Source of the DNA: Euryarchaeota archaeon SCGC AAA252-I15
GTDB lineage: Archaea > Altiarchaeota > Altiarchaeia > IMC4 > SCGC-AAA252-I15
DNA length: 46,301 nucleotides
Assembly (NCBI GenBank): GCA_000402775.1
Contig: AQSC01000054.1
Location: forward strand, 1 to 46,301
Direction of reading: 5' to 3'
Part shown: one piece after another, positions 23,125 to 31,334 of the stretch
Numbering within the stretch: position 1 is the stretch's first letter
Layout of the letters: each line of letters begins with the position of its first letter
Made by a program: the position numbers and the translations under genes
The notes under the pieces: generated by a model
Seen by the model: the letters and a program-made list of their open reading frames with translations, nothing else
Told to the model about the DNA's origin: nothing
The model's database searches: none

Positions 23125-24621
23125 CTAGAGAAACTTCACGTCTTCTGGGATTACCGTGATGTATTTTCTGAATTTTTTTGGCCAGTTTTCAGGGTCGAAA
23201 CCCTTCTGCGCGAGGAATGCGGACAAGTAGCGTTCGAAGCTTCCGCCGGCGCAGCCGCTTGCAAGCTCTCCCTTCTGGGCTTTCGCGTTGAAAGCTTTCG
23301 GATATGAGTCCCCGTTGTTCGAACAGTTTTGCACTTCCAGCCAGCTACCGTTGTATGGGAGTATCGCCTCATAGTCTACCGTTCCCGCCCCACCTTCAAC
23401 GCTCTCGTCCAAAACCCCCTTCTGCTCCATAAACCAGGGAGTCACAAGAGCCTGACGGATGTTAAGCTCGAGAACTTCCTCCATGAGAACCCTGAATTTC
23501 TCGCGCAGTTCCAGATTAATCTCCTGGACTTGATCGGGCGATCCCACCCAAAGCGTCTCGATCCTGTGGAGCTCGTCCACTCGCTCAAAACCGTGGGCTC
23601 CACCCGACTCGTAGCGGTAGGTGGGGCCGCTCCAGTCGAAGACTTTGATTGGAAGGCTTTCCGAGGCGACTGTTTCACCTTCAAGGTATGTCCAAAACGG
23701 CGGGCACTGGGCGAAGGCAAGACCCCCGCGGGGGGGCTCTAAAAGATCCATGATGTCTTCAGACGGGATTTCTCCGGTAATCTTGATCTTGTCACATACT
23801 TCCTCCCAAGCCTTAGGATCAGCAGTCTTGGGCGTTATGAAAAGATACGGGTTAAAGCCGCCGTGGTAGAGGGCGCGGGCGTGGCCAGACTTCTTCCAAA
23901 TGCTCCAGTCCACAATTTTCGGGAACATCATTTCGACGAAGCCAAGGGGCTTGTAGATTACGTCAACATAGGCGCGCTTCACAGCCTCGGCAAGCTCTGT
24001 TATCTGAGGTCCGAAGATGAACTGGTTTCTGTGGGGAGTGCGCTTCACCCACTTGCGGTTAATTAGTTCTTGTGAAGGGTCCTCTGTAAAGTGCATTGGT
24101 TTTGTACTTCCCTCGTAGATGATCTTGTGGTGTTCCTCGCGAGTTCCATACTGCTGGAATTCGACCTTTTCTTTAATAAGACTTATCATCCGATCCACAG
24201 TGTTTTTCTGAAGGAATTCCTCGGAGACGTCTTCAAGAATTAGAGTGCAAGTCTTACCCTTAAAGGATATTGATTTAGCGTAGGGAAGCTTTACTTCCTC
24301 GGAAGGCGTGGCGGGAACGTCGAAGATGATTTCATAGAGTTTTCCAACAATCTCTTTGACTCCCACGTGGTGTTCTTTTCCAAGTTTCTGTGACAAAAAG
24401 TTTTTAAGTCTGAAGGCTGCGTCGTGAGGGCGGACGTAAGTCCCTGACTCGATGACGACCGTAAGTTTGTCTTTAGAAAGAGACTTACCCACAATTTTCG
24501 CACCCTCTCCCGGTGGCGCCCCCCTCTCAAGAACTTCCGAAGCATCTTTTAGAATTGGATAAACAAGCTTTTCGGAAACCTCTTTTGTGAGAGTGTAGAG
24601 ACAGGATAACCTCAGTTTCAT
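23125..24621 (-). CDS. serS: Seryl-tRNA synthetase, methanogen-type (type 2)
   Basis: A 499-residue enzyme that charges tRNA-Ser. It lacks the long N-terminal coiled coil of the common SerRS and has instead a compact N-terminal domain (1-~165) and a class II core. Recognisable segments include MMFPKIVDWSIWKKSGHA, LAFAQCPPFWTYLEGE, a motif 2-like TYRYESGGAHGFERVDELHR, and ASGCAGGSFERYL near the end. Conserved cysteines (in AQCPPF and in VQNCSNN) and a glutamate fit the active-site zinc of this type. The type is known mainly from methanogens and a few relatives. The ATG at 24621 is preferred over an upstream GTG at 24627. It follows the CBS gene by about 30 bp. Confidence 0.95.
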   Translation of the reverse strand: MKLRLSCLYTLTKEVSEKLVYPILKDASEVLERGAPPGEGAKIVGKSLSKDKLTVVIESGTYVRPHDAAFRLKNFLSQKLGKEHHVGVKEIVGKLYEIIFDVPATPSEEVKLPYAKSISFKGKTCTLILEDVSEEFLQKNTVDRMISLIKEKVEFQQYGTREEHHKIIYEGSTKPMHFTEDPSQELINRKWVKRTPHRNQFIFGPQITELAEAVKRAYVDVIYKPLGFVEMMFPKIVDWSIWKKSGHARALYHGGFNPYLFITPKTADPKAWEEVCDKIKITGEIPSEDIMDLLEPPRGGLAFAQCPPFWTYLEGETVASESLPIKVFDWSGPTYRYESGGAHGFERVDELHRIETLWVGSPDQVQEINLELREKFRVLMEEVLELNIRQALVTPWFMEQKGVLDESVEGGAGTVDYEAILPYNGSWLEVQNCSNNGDSYPKAFNAKAQKGELASGCAGGSFERYLSAFLAQKGFDPENWPKKFRKYITVIPEDVKFL

Positions 24622-24652
24622 CTTCACGTTAATAAACCTTTTTTTAAGGATT

Positions 24653-25201
24653 CTACTCGGAGAGACAGTCCTCGCAGAGCATCCTCCCGTCGATGATCCT
24701 TAAGTTTTCAGAGTAGTTTTCGCATTCCTCACAACTTCCCGAGACCGATCCCGCCCCCTCGAAGTGGTTTTCTGCGATATTCCACTTACTTTTCTCGCGG
24801 ATTAACATGTGGAGTGCAGGCTCAATACGCACGATATCGAATTCCGACAAGACTCCCACAATCTTGTCCTTATCCTCTACAATAAGCCTTCGAATATCAT
24901 TGTCGCGCATAATCCTCGCAGCATCGTCAATGCTCGTGTCGGGTTTGACGGTTATCAAGGGTTGTGTCATAATCTCTGCGACAGACACCATCTTAGGGTC
25001 CGCCCCGCCAGCTACGACCTTGGTGGTAATGTCTCTTTCAGTAACAATACCGATACCGCCACCCTTCCCGGTAACTATGACGGATGAAATATCGTTTTTA
25101 GTCATCACCTCGGCCACAGACTTCACATTATCCCCGATATCCACGCAGATAACACCCCGCGTCATCGCATCCCCAACAGAAAGCTCCTTCTCTTCGTCCA
25201 T
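24653..25201 (-). CDS. CBS-pair protein with C-terminal zinc-ribbon-like CxxC pair
   Basis: A 182-residue soluble protein with two CBS motifs (about 8-62 and 72-127: AEVMTKNDISSVIV, ARIMRDNDIRRLIV), which bind adenine nucleotides and act as energy or ligand sensors. The C-terminus adds C-E-E-C and C-E-D-C (about 157-180), a small zinc knuckle seen in some archaeal CBS proteins. The start ATG lies 32 nt from the centre of a palindromic TATA box shared with tgtA. SerRS is the next gene downstream, so they may be co-transcribed. The effector protein is unknown. Confidence 0.88.
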   Translation of the reverse strand: MDEEKELSVGDAMTRGVICVDIGDNVKSVAEVMTKNDISSVIVTGKGGGIGIVTERDITTKVVAGGADPKMVSVAEIMTQPLITVKPDTSIDDAARIMRDNDIRRLIVEDKDKIVGVLSEFDIVRIEPALHMLIREKSKWNIAENHFEGAGSVSGSCEECENYSENLRIIDGRMLCEDCLSE

Positions 25202-25227
25202 TTTAATTCATTAAAACATGTAAGAAC

Positions 25228-25239
25228 GTATTTAAATAC
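25228..25239. promoter_or_regulatory. Symmetric bidirectional TATA box between the CBS gene and tgtA
   Basis: GTATTTAAATAC is a perfect 12-bp palindrome centred 31-32 nt from the ATG of each flanking gene (25201 minus, 25265 plus). A single symmetric TATA element could serve both directions, with the BRE on either side setting direction. Spacing supports leaderless starts for both. Confidence 0.6.
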
Positions 25240-25264
25240 CGTTTGAGGAGTATAGTATCTTCTA

Positions 25265-26992
25265 ATGGGAAAACTCGACTTCGAACTCAAATCAAAGGAT
25301 ATTGCAGGGCGCATCGGAAAGCTTACGATTAACGGGAAGACTATTGAAACCCCGGCTCTCATGCCCGTCGTAAACCCGAACAACCCCTTAATCCCGGTGA
25401 AAGAGCTCGTCAAAGACTTCGATGCGAAAGTCCTTATGACCAACGCCTACATTTTTTTGAAAAACGATGAACTAAAGGATTCTGTCTTAAAGAAGGGAGT
25501 TCACAAGTTTTTAGGGGTGAAAGACGCTCTTGTCGCCACTGACTCCGGATCATACCAGCTTATGGTCTACGGTGCAGTTCAGACTACAAATGCCGAGATA
25601 ATAAAGTTTCAGGAGGATATTGGAACTGACATAGGCTCTTTCCTGGATATCCCAACACTGCCCGACGCATTCAAGGGTAGGGCGGAAGAACAACTTAAGA
25701 CTACTCTTGAACGAGCTGTGGAGGCGAAGGACGCTGGATTCGTCGTGAATGCTGGAGTTCAAGGGGGAAGGTTTCTCGACCTTAGGAAAAAGTCTGCGAA
25801 AATCCTTGGAAGAGACTTCGAGTTGATCGCCGTCGGGGGGATAGTGCCGTTTCTTAGCACATACAGGTTTTCACAGCTTGTAGACGTCATCGCAACTGCG
25901 AAAAAAAACATCCCCTTAAACCGTCCAGTCCACGCCTTCGGACTCGGCCACCCCATGGTTTTCGGACTCGCAGTAGCGCTTGGATGCGACCTCTTCGACA
26001 GTGCATCTTACGTGCTGTACGCTCAGGAAGGAAGGTATATGACAAATTCCGGGACCAAAAAAATCGAGGAACTAGAATATATTTCATGCACTTGCCCGGT
26101 TTGCGCGAAATATGGGGAGGATATCAGAAACCTGCCAAGTGAGGAGCGTGCTTGCGTGCTTGCACGACATAATTTGTTCGTCTGCCAGGCCGAACTTAGG
26201 CTTGTTAAACAAAGGATTTGGGAGGGTGATCTTTGGGAGCATGTTTGCGAGCGTGCTAGAAGCCACCCCCAGCTGCTTGAGGGTTTGAACGCGCTTTCAA
26301 GGCATAAGCGTTGGCTTGCAAAGCTTGATCCCGTGACGAAGAAGAGTGCGTTCTTTGAGACTGGTAGGGAGTCCTCTTTTAGAAGCGAGGTCGTAAACGC
26401 CAGGGAAAGGATTAGGAGGGTTTCCTCGAAATTATTCGTAAAGCTCCCGGTTTTTGGGAAGGTGCCGGTTGAAGTGTTAGACGTCTATCCTTTTGGACAG
26501 TCGATTTTTATTAAAAGAGGGTCTGAGGAAACCGTCACTCAGGCCAGGGATGTCGACAAGATAAAAGCGCAAATGGAATACCAGTTCGGTTCAGGCGCAG
26601 ACAAAGCCCTTCCAAAAGACTTGAGGGTAAAGCGTTCGAGGAAAACTGGGAGGATTCGCGCAGTATACCAGGGAAAGAATCTTATTGCATCAGTGCGCGC
26701 TAGCGACCACTTCATAATACCGAAAATTGGATTAGCCGAGAAACTGCTTGAATTATTCCCCCCTCCAAGACTTAGAGTAGTACTTAAAGAAGACGAGGAC
26801 GTGACTTCTTGCGTCCGTGAAGGTAAAAGCGTGTTCGCAAAATTCGTAGTTGACGTTGATCCTTTCCTTCGCGCGGGAGACGAATGTTTAATAGTAGACG
26901 GTAAAGACAATTTGATAAGAACGGGAACGCTCGCATTATCCCCCCTTGAAATAAAGGATTTCACGCGCGGCGTCGCAGTAAAAACCAGGTGA
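25265..26992 (+). CDS. tgtA: Archaeosine tRNA-guanine transglycosylase
   Basis: A 575-residue enzyme that replaces guanine 15 of archaeal tRNAs with preQ0, the first step of archaeosine formation. The TGT barrel (1-~340) carries TDSGSYQLMVYG with the catalytic-region aspartate and the zinc-binding CTCPVCAKYG. Archaeal C-terminal domains follow, with a PUA domain in the last ~75 residues (from PRLRVVLKEDED to the end), which binds the acceptor stem. Length and domain order are those of full-length archaeal TgtA. The start follows the palindromic TATA box by 31 nt. The gene ends 2 bp from the stop of the convergent membrane regulator gene. Confidence 0.96.
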   Translation: MGKLDFELKSKDIAGRIGKLTINGKTIETPALMPVVNPNNPLIPVKELVKDFDAKVLMTNAYIFLKNDELKDSVLKKGVHKFLGVKDALVATDSGSYQLMVYGAVQTTNAEIIKFQEDIGTDIGSFLDIPTLPDAFKGRAEEQLKTTLERAVEAKDAGFVVNAGVQGGRFLDLRKKSAKILGRDFELIAVGGIVPFLSTYRFSQLVDVIATAKKNIPLNRPVHAFGLGHPMVFGLAVALGCDLFDSASYVLYAQEGRYMTNSGTKKIEELEYISCTCPVCAKYGEDIRNLPSEERACVLARHNLFVCQAELRLVKQRIWEGDLWEHVCERARSHPQLLEGLNALSRHKRWLAKLDPVTKKSAFFETGRESSFRSEVVNARERIRRVSSKLFVKLPVFGKVPVEVLDVYPFGQSIFIKRGSEETVTQARDVDKIKAQMEYQFGSGADKALPKDLRVKRSRKTGRIRAVYQGKNLIASVRASDHFIIPKIGLAEKLLELFPPPRLRVVLKEDEDVTSCVREGKSVFAKFVVDVDPFLRAGDECLIVDGKDNLIRTGTLALSPLEIKDFTRGVAVKTR

Positions 26993-26994
26993 CG

Positions 26995-27411
26995 TCAAAT
27001 TTTAAGTTTGATCAAGTTAGTATTTCCCAAAGGCTTTTTCTCGACCACATTCCTCTGTGCCAGCCTGGCAAGCGTTCTTGAAACCCTAACCTTTGAAAGA
27101 CCGCTCTCGGCCACCAGATAAGTCTGGTCAATACGTTTTTCCTTCAAGATTATTTCAAGGAGAATCCGCTCATCTTGGGGAAGGACTTTAAGGATCTTGT
27201 AAAGCTGCTTCTGGTTTATCTTCCACTGGAAAAGAAGAATAATCAAAGCCCCGACAAACATCGAAACCGCTGTAACTCCGTACGTCATCAAAGGGAGAGA
27301 TGAACCAGTATCCTCAATATAGTATCCATTCAAAATCGAAAGCAGTATCCCTAAACCAAACACTGAAATGATCGCTACCGCAAGACGAGACTCCGAAACC
27401 TCCATAATCAA
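26995..27411 (-). CDS. Membrane-anchored winged-helix protein
   Basis: A 138-residue protein: two membrane helices (about 10-29 and 40-62) and a cytoplasmic winged-helix domain (about 70-138; LPQDERILLEIIL, VAESGLSKVRVSRTLARLAQR as recognition helix). This is the layout of small archaeal membrane-bound MarR/ArsR-like regulators. It probably senses a membrane or envelope signal and binds DNA from the membrane; the target is unknown. Its start overlaps by 4 bp the end of the SHOCT gene upstream, so they form an operon. Confidence 0.75.
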   Translation of the reverse strand: MIMEVSESRLAVAIISVFGLGILLSILNGYYIEDTGSSLPLMTYGVTAVSMFVGALIILLFQWKINQKQLYKILKVLPQDERILLEIILKEKRIDQTYLVAESGLSKVRVSRTLARLAQRNVVEKKPLGNTNLIKLKI

Positions 27412-27671
27412 TCCGAAATATCCTTTTTCATTTGCTCAAAAGCTTCCCTGTCGATTTCACCGGAAACATACCGCTTCTTCAAAACGTCCAAGGGAGTATC
27501 AGAAGACCTTTGAGAACTTTTAAGAAGCCAGTAAAAGATCAATCCTACGAGGACCACAATGACCAGATTCCAGACCATAAACGGGGGGATAAACCCTAAT
27601 AAAGGCTCCCGCCCAAAAAAAACCGAATTCCTCATTTCACGACCACCATGCTCGATGATTTCACGCTCCAT
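27408..27671 (-). CDS. Small membrane protein with SHOCT domain
   Basis: An 87-residue protein with one membrane helix (MVWNLVIVVLVGLIFYWLL) and a C-terminal SHOCT motif (PLDVLKKRYVSGEIDREAFEQ, split here as LDVLKKRYVSGEID and REAFEQMKKD). The ATG at 27671 is chosen because GAGGTGA lies 8 nt upstream; a TTG at 27698 would be the extended alternative. SHOCT is a short C-terminal oligomerisation domain found next to membrane helices. It sits between a 33-residue membrane microprotein and the membrane-bound winged-helix regulator. Confidence 0.78.
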   Translation of the reverse strand: MEREIIEHGGREMRNSVFFGREPLLGFIPPFMVWNLVIVVLVGLIFYWLLKSSQRSSDTPLDVLKKRYVSGEIDREAFEQMKKDISD

Positions 27672-27698
27672 ATTCAAATTCACCTCAAAATTATTCAA

Positions 27699-27800
27699 TT
27701 AATTATTTAAAATAACAATTTTCTTCGATTTGAAGTCTAAAATGATCCAAATCGCGGAAAAAATTAAACCCCACACAATAATTGATTCAAAGACCGTCAT
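27699..27800 (-). CDS. Membrane microprotein, 33 residues
   Basis: A reading frame beginning MTVFESIIVWGLIFSA, one hydrophobic helix to about residue 22, then a short basic tail (DFKSKKIVILNN). It is directly upstream of the SHOCT gene with no spacing to its longest possible frame, and in the same direction. Size and position suggest a third member of the small membrane-regulator operon. No family known; too short for strong support. Confidence 0.4.
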   Translation of the reverse strand: MTVFESIIVWGLIFSAIWIILDFKSKKIVILNN

Positions 27801-27988
27801 TTAACCTCTATTTAAAAACTAGGTGAAACAAGCATTATTCTTTATTGAAACACCTGTTGCAAAAACTGAAATCTGATACTTATTCAGGATTGCCTGAAAT
27901 CGTAGCACCAATCAAAACCATTTAATACTTTCAACCACATATCTAAAACAATTTTTCTAAAGTTGGTCGGGGAAAACGAGAAAAAACA
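27801..27988. other. Intergenic region before the transketolase genes
   Basis: 188 bp of AT-rich sequence. CATTTAATACT (about 27919-27929) is a plausible TATA box for the transketolase genes and would give a leader of roughly 40 nt. An inverted AGGTG...CACCT pair (about 27831 and 27852) could form a weak hairpin. No gene or tRNA is visible. Confidence 0.35.
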
Positions 27989-28804
27989 GTGAAATCTGAA
28001 GAAATCGATTTGAATGAGAAAGGCAAGGTTATTAGAAGACACATATTAGAGATGATCTCTCAAGCCGAATCAGGCCATCCGGGAGGTTCAATGAGCGTTA
28101 TTGAGATTCTCACGGTATTGTATTTTCGCTTTATGGATCACAAGCCTGATGACCCTGATTGGGAGGGTCGGGATAGGGTTGTTTTGTGCAAGGGACATGC
28201 CGCACCCGCACTATATAGCGTGTTGGCTGAGGTGGGATATTTTCCTGTTTCAGAGCTTAGTGGCCTTCGCAAGTTAGATAGTATGCTTGAAGGCCATCCT
28301 TGCAGGAGGAGTGTTCCCGGAGTGGATGTTTCGACTGGTTCATTAGGGCAGGGGCTGTCGATTGCATGCGGTATGGCGGCTTCGGCGAAGATTTCAAACA
28401 ATTCACACAGAATATTTGCGATTATGGGTGACGGGGAAGTGCAGGAAGGCCAGGTCTGGGAGGCTGCTATGGCTGCAAGCCACTACAAACTGGACAATAT
28501 TATCGCGATTCTTGATAGGAACTGCCTTCAGATTGACGGGCCGACGGAGTCGGTCATGGGAATTGAACCAATAGTCGACAAGTGGTTGAGTTTTGGATGG
28601 GAGGTTGTAACCTGTGACGGCCACAACACCGAGGAAGTTCATGAAGCCTTGAAGAGGGCAGACAAGATAACAGGTAAACCAAAAATCATCATTGCCAAGA
28701 CCGTGAAGGGTAAGGGAGTGTCGTTCATGGAAAATGTTAAAGAGTTCCATGGCCGCTCATTAACCCCGGACGAGATGGTGTGCGCGATGAAGGAGCTTGA
28801 ATGA
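27989..28804 (+). CDS. Transketolase, N-terminal (thiamine-diphosphate-binding) subunit
   Basis: A 271-residue subunit with GTG start. It has the transketolase pyrophosphate-domain features: QAESGHPGGSMS, LCKGHAAPALYS, and the thiamine-diphosphate motif GDGEVQEGQVWEA (around 149-161) ending with N. Together with the next gene it makes a complete transketolase split into two chains, as is usual in archaea. It transfers two-carbon units between sugar phosphates, probably to make erythrose-4-phosphate and pentoses. The stop overlaps the next start (ATGA, 28801-28804), so subunit ratios are coupled. Confidence 0.94.
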   Translation: MKSEEIDLNEKGKVIRRHILEMISQAESGHPGGSMSVIEILTVLYFRFMDHKPDDPDWEGRDRVVLCKGHAAPALYSVLAEVGYFPVSELSGLRKLDSMLEGHPCRRSVPGVDVSTGSLGQGLSIACGMAASAKISNNSHRIFAIMGDGEVQEGQVWEAAMAASHYKLDNIIAILDRNCLQIDGPTESVMGIEPIVDKWLSFGWEVVTCDGHNTEEVHEALKRADKITGKPKIIIAKTVKGKGVSFMENVKEFHGRSLTPDEMVCAMKELE

Positions 28805-29757
28805 ACATGGAATTTGATTTGAGTAAAAAAAGGCATATGAGAAGCGCCTACGGGCAAACCCTTGCAGAGCTTGGAGGGGAGTTCCCGGACATGGTCGTTT
28901 TGGACGCCGACTTATCATGCTCTACAAAGACTGTAAAGTTTAGTGAAAAATATCCCGACAGATTCTTTAATGTCGGGTGTCAGGAGCAGAATCTGATGGG
29001 TATGGCTGCTGGCTTTGCGGTTGAAGGAAGGCTTGTGTTTGCCAGTTGTTTCGCAATGTTTGGTGCCGGACGAGGTTGGGAGCAGATTCGAAACAGTATT
29101 GCCCATGACGCCTTGAATGTTAAGATTGTTTTGACTCACGCTGGATTGACGGTTGGACCGGATGGCGCAAGCCACCAGATTATTGAGGATTTATCTCTTA
29201 TGCGCGCGATTCCTGGGATGCGCATTATGATTCCTGCAGACTTTGAGGAGACTCGCGAGATGATCAGGGCAGTAGCCTTAATGGAGGGGCCATTATATAT
29301 GCGGCTTTGTAGGGAGAAAACCCCAGACATTTACGAGGAAGGGTTTGAATTCGATTTATCAACACCAAACACACTCATTGAAGGGGATGACGTCACCATC
29401 TATTCCAACGGATTCATGCTAGCCAACGCCATCAAAGCCGGTCTAGAGCTTAAAGAGAACGGTATTTCAGCCCGAGTGGTGGACATGCACACGATAAAGC
29501 CGTTAGACAATAAGGCGGTTGTAAGAGACGCTAAGGAGACGGGAGCAATTGTGACGGCTGAAGACCACTCAATCCTCGGCGGACTTGGAAGCGCCGTCGC
29601 CGAAGTATTGTCTGAGCAACATCCCACACCCTTAAAGCGGATTGGAGTGAAAGACCAGTTTGGTATTTCAGGGCCCGCTCCAGAGCTTTTAGAAGCCTAC
29701 GAGCTAACTTCAAGACACATTGTAAAGGCTGCGGAAAACGCTTTGACGATGAAATAG
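28801..29757 (+). CDS. Transketolase, C-terminal subunit
   Basis: A 318-residue subunit with the pyrimidine-binding domain (LDADLSCSTKTVKFSEKYP; the glutamate in VGCQEQNLMGMAAGFA at about 60 activates the cofactor) and the C-terminal transketolase domain (VTIYSNGFMLANAIKAG, EDHSILGGLGSAVAE). It pairs with the N-terminal subunit encoded just before with a 4-bp overlap. It ends 13 bp from the convergent AIR-synthase-like gene. Confidence 0.94.
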   Translation: MNMEFDLSKKRHMRSAYGQTLAELGGEFPDMVVLDADLSCSTKTVKFSEKYPDRFFNVGCQEQNLMGMAAGFAVEGRLVFASCFAMFGAGRGWEQIRNSIAHDALNVKIVLTHAGLTVGPDGASHQIIEDLSLMRAIPGMRIMIPADFEETREMIRAVALMEGPLYMRLCREKTPDIYEEGFEFDLSTPNTLIEGDDVTIYSNGFMLANAIKAGLELKENGISARVVDMHTIKPLDNKAVVRDAKETGAIVTAEDHSILGGLGSAVAEVLSEQHPTPLKRIGVKDQFGISGPAPELLEAYELTSRHIVKAAENALTMK

Positions 29758-29770
29758 AAGAGGAAACAAG

Positions 29771-30547
29771 TTACTCTACAGACCCAATTACCTCAACAGA
29801 ACATTTTTTCTTTTTGCAGATTTCCTCTATTTTTTCCATCTCAGATTCTTTTACAGTCACCAGAAAGTTGTCGAGGTTTCTAGTCACAGGATAAGGAATT
29901 TTCTCCTTTAACTTGAATTTCCTCCCGCTTTTCCCCTCCATCTCATAGACCACTGAAACCAAGCCCCCCTTAGTAACGTCTTTAGCCGCGTTAATTTTCA
30001 CGCTCCGATTTAGGATTTCGAACCAGCAGTCAAACAAAGTCTTAGCAACCTCAATCCTCTCTTTTTGACCTCCCCAGATGGGGTCACCAACCAAGGCTAT
30101 GACGTCGCCCGACTTCGACCCGGAATCACGAATAGGGTCATGTAGTGAAAGTTCCCCCACAACTGTGAGACTGCAACGAGGATCTGCCACCTCAATAAGA
30201 GTATTTCCTCCAAGAAGCGGGATCCTCAACGCCAATGCCTGAGCCTTCAGACTTTCAAGCATCCCAGAAACCTCTTTTTTAGATCCGATCAGTGTGTCTA
30301 AAGCAAATATTGGCCTCGCCCCCTTGACTACGACATCAGTTGAAGCGTGGATTAGAGCAGACTTTAATACTAGTCTTTTCGCATACGGCCCGTCTGAAGA
30401 CACAACCAGCTTTTTACCCCCGAAATCCACGCAGACTGCGTCATCCCAGTCGGAGATACCCATGACTGGATTTGCCAACTCGTCCATGGAAAGGAGCTCC
30501 TCCCTGATCCACTCGATGGATTTAACGTGTTTTTCGATTACGTCCAC
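29771..30547 (-). CDS. AIR synthase/selenophosphate synthase-superfamily protein
   Basis: A 258-residue protein of the PurM/ThiL/SelD superfamily, ATP-dependent enzymes that activate an oxygen or sulfur/selenium centre. The N-terminal half has GISDWDDAVCVDFGGKKL and the signature region VVSSDGPY, then ALIHASTDVVVKGARPIFAL; the second half begins KSGDVIALVGDP. It is shorter than PurM, ThiL or SelD (about 330) and is most like the uncharacterised archaeal members related to methanogenesis marker protein 2. The GTG start at 30547 overlaps the Cys-cluster gene by 26 bp. The reaction is not predictable. Confidence 0.7.
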   Translation of the reverse strand: MDVIEKHVKSIEWIREELLSMDELANPVMGISDWDDAVCVDFGGKKLVVSSDGPYAKRLVLKSALIHASTDVVVKGARPIFALDTLIGSKKEVSGMLESLKAQALALRIPLLGGNTLIEVADPRCSLTVVGELSLHDPIRDSGSKSGDVIALVGDPIWGGQKERIEVAKTLFDCWFEILNRSVKINAAKDVTKGGLVSVVYEMEGKSGRKFKLKEKIPYPVTRNLDNFLVTVKESEMEKIEEICKKKKCSVEVIGSVE

Positions 30548-30956
30548 TTTTCTTTAACTCTTCAATACCAGGGCAACAACTCCATTCGTGGATGTAGGGT
30601 ATGAAACTTACTAATTTTTGGAATGGGAATTCCCTGCAAACTTTAGGCCGGATTTCATAGATCGAACACTTATCATCCACGGAGAAAACGCATCTCCCGT
30701 TAACTCGTTTAAGCTTTTTTTCACCCAACCTCGTTTTTTCGACGAAATCTTTGTGTCCTTCCGAACCAATCCGGTCAATGTCTTCATCAGTTAGAGAGAT
30801 GATTGCGAAACGACAGCAATTGCCGCATTGAATGCATTTGAACTTATCCTTCCTACTTGCCAGAATAATTCTTCGAACTATTATTGGGACACTCACCAGA
30901 ATCACGATGTAGGCAAGAACAAGTGAGTACTTGAAAAATGAAATGATAAATTCCAT
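30522..30956 (-). CDS. YkgJ-family cysteine-cluster protein with N-terminal membrane helix
   Basis: A 144-residue protein. After one membrane helix (about 7-31) it carries FKCIQCGNCCRFAIISL (about 38-54), CVFSVDDKCSIYEIRPKVCR (about 89-108) and WSCCPG, the cysteine pattern of the UPF0153/YkgJ family, which probably binds iron or zinc. A membrane anchor is unusual but known. Function unproven. The 3' end overlaps the AIR-synthase-like gene, so they are co-expressed. Confidence 0.85.
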   Translation of the reverse strand: MEFIISFFKYSLVLAYIVILVSVPIIVRRIILASRKDKFKCIQCGNCCRFAIISLTDEDIDRIGSEGHKDFVEKTRLGEKKLKRVNGRCVFSVDDKCSIYEIRPKVCREFPFQKLVSFIPYIHEWSCCPGIEELKKSGRNRKTR

Positions 30957-31036
30957 GATAATTCTTTATCTTAAAGCAAAAAAACATGTGTGATTTTTAT
31001 ATCCGAATGACATAAGGAATATCAACTTTTTCCAAA

Positions 31037-31330
31037 ATGAAAATGGCAGGGAAAACAGCTAAAAAAGCAAAAAAAGTCTCGAAAAAGAAGTTTAAGGCTG
31101 CTAAAAAATGCTGTATACACTGCCAAGACTACAAAAACTGTGATGACAGGGGTGAGTGCTGTGAATACTGCGACTACTATATGAAGGGTAAGTGCACATA
31201 CACCCGAGCCAAGAAAAACAAGGTGAGCCCCCAGATGGTTTTGGATACGTCAACTTCCTACGCCTTCGACGACTTCCGCGGAGACAACTACGGGATCGAC
31301 GACTACGGGGAATATGAAAGCTATGATTAA
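31037..31330 (+). CDS. Small lysine- and cysteine-rich protein
   Basis: A 97-residue protein in three parts: a very basic head (about 1-24; runs of KK and AKK), a Cys-rich middle with nine cysteines (CCIHCQDYKNC, ECCEYCDYY, GKC; about 25-55), and an acidic, tyrosine- and glycine-rich tail (about 75-97). The cysteines suggest a zinc-binding core; the basic head suggests nucleic-acid contact. No family named. It may start at either of two ATGs two codons apart. It is transcribed away from the YkgJ-like gene and converges on larE with a 4-bp gap. Confidence 0.7.
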   Translation: MKMAGKTAKKAKKVSKKKFKAAKKCCIHCQDYKNCDDRGECCEYCDYYMKGKCTYTRAKKNKVSPQMVLDTSTSYAFDDFRGDNYGIDDYGEYESYD

Positions 31331-31334
31331 TCGA

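Noticed and set aside
27801..27988. tRNA or other small RNA gene in the spacer before transketolase
   Set aside because: No cloverleaf or conserved T-loop sequence could be drawn; only a weak hairpin and a TATA-like box.
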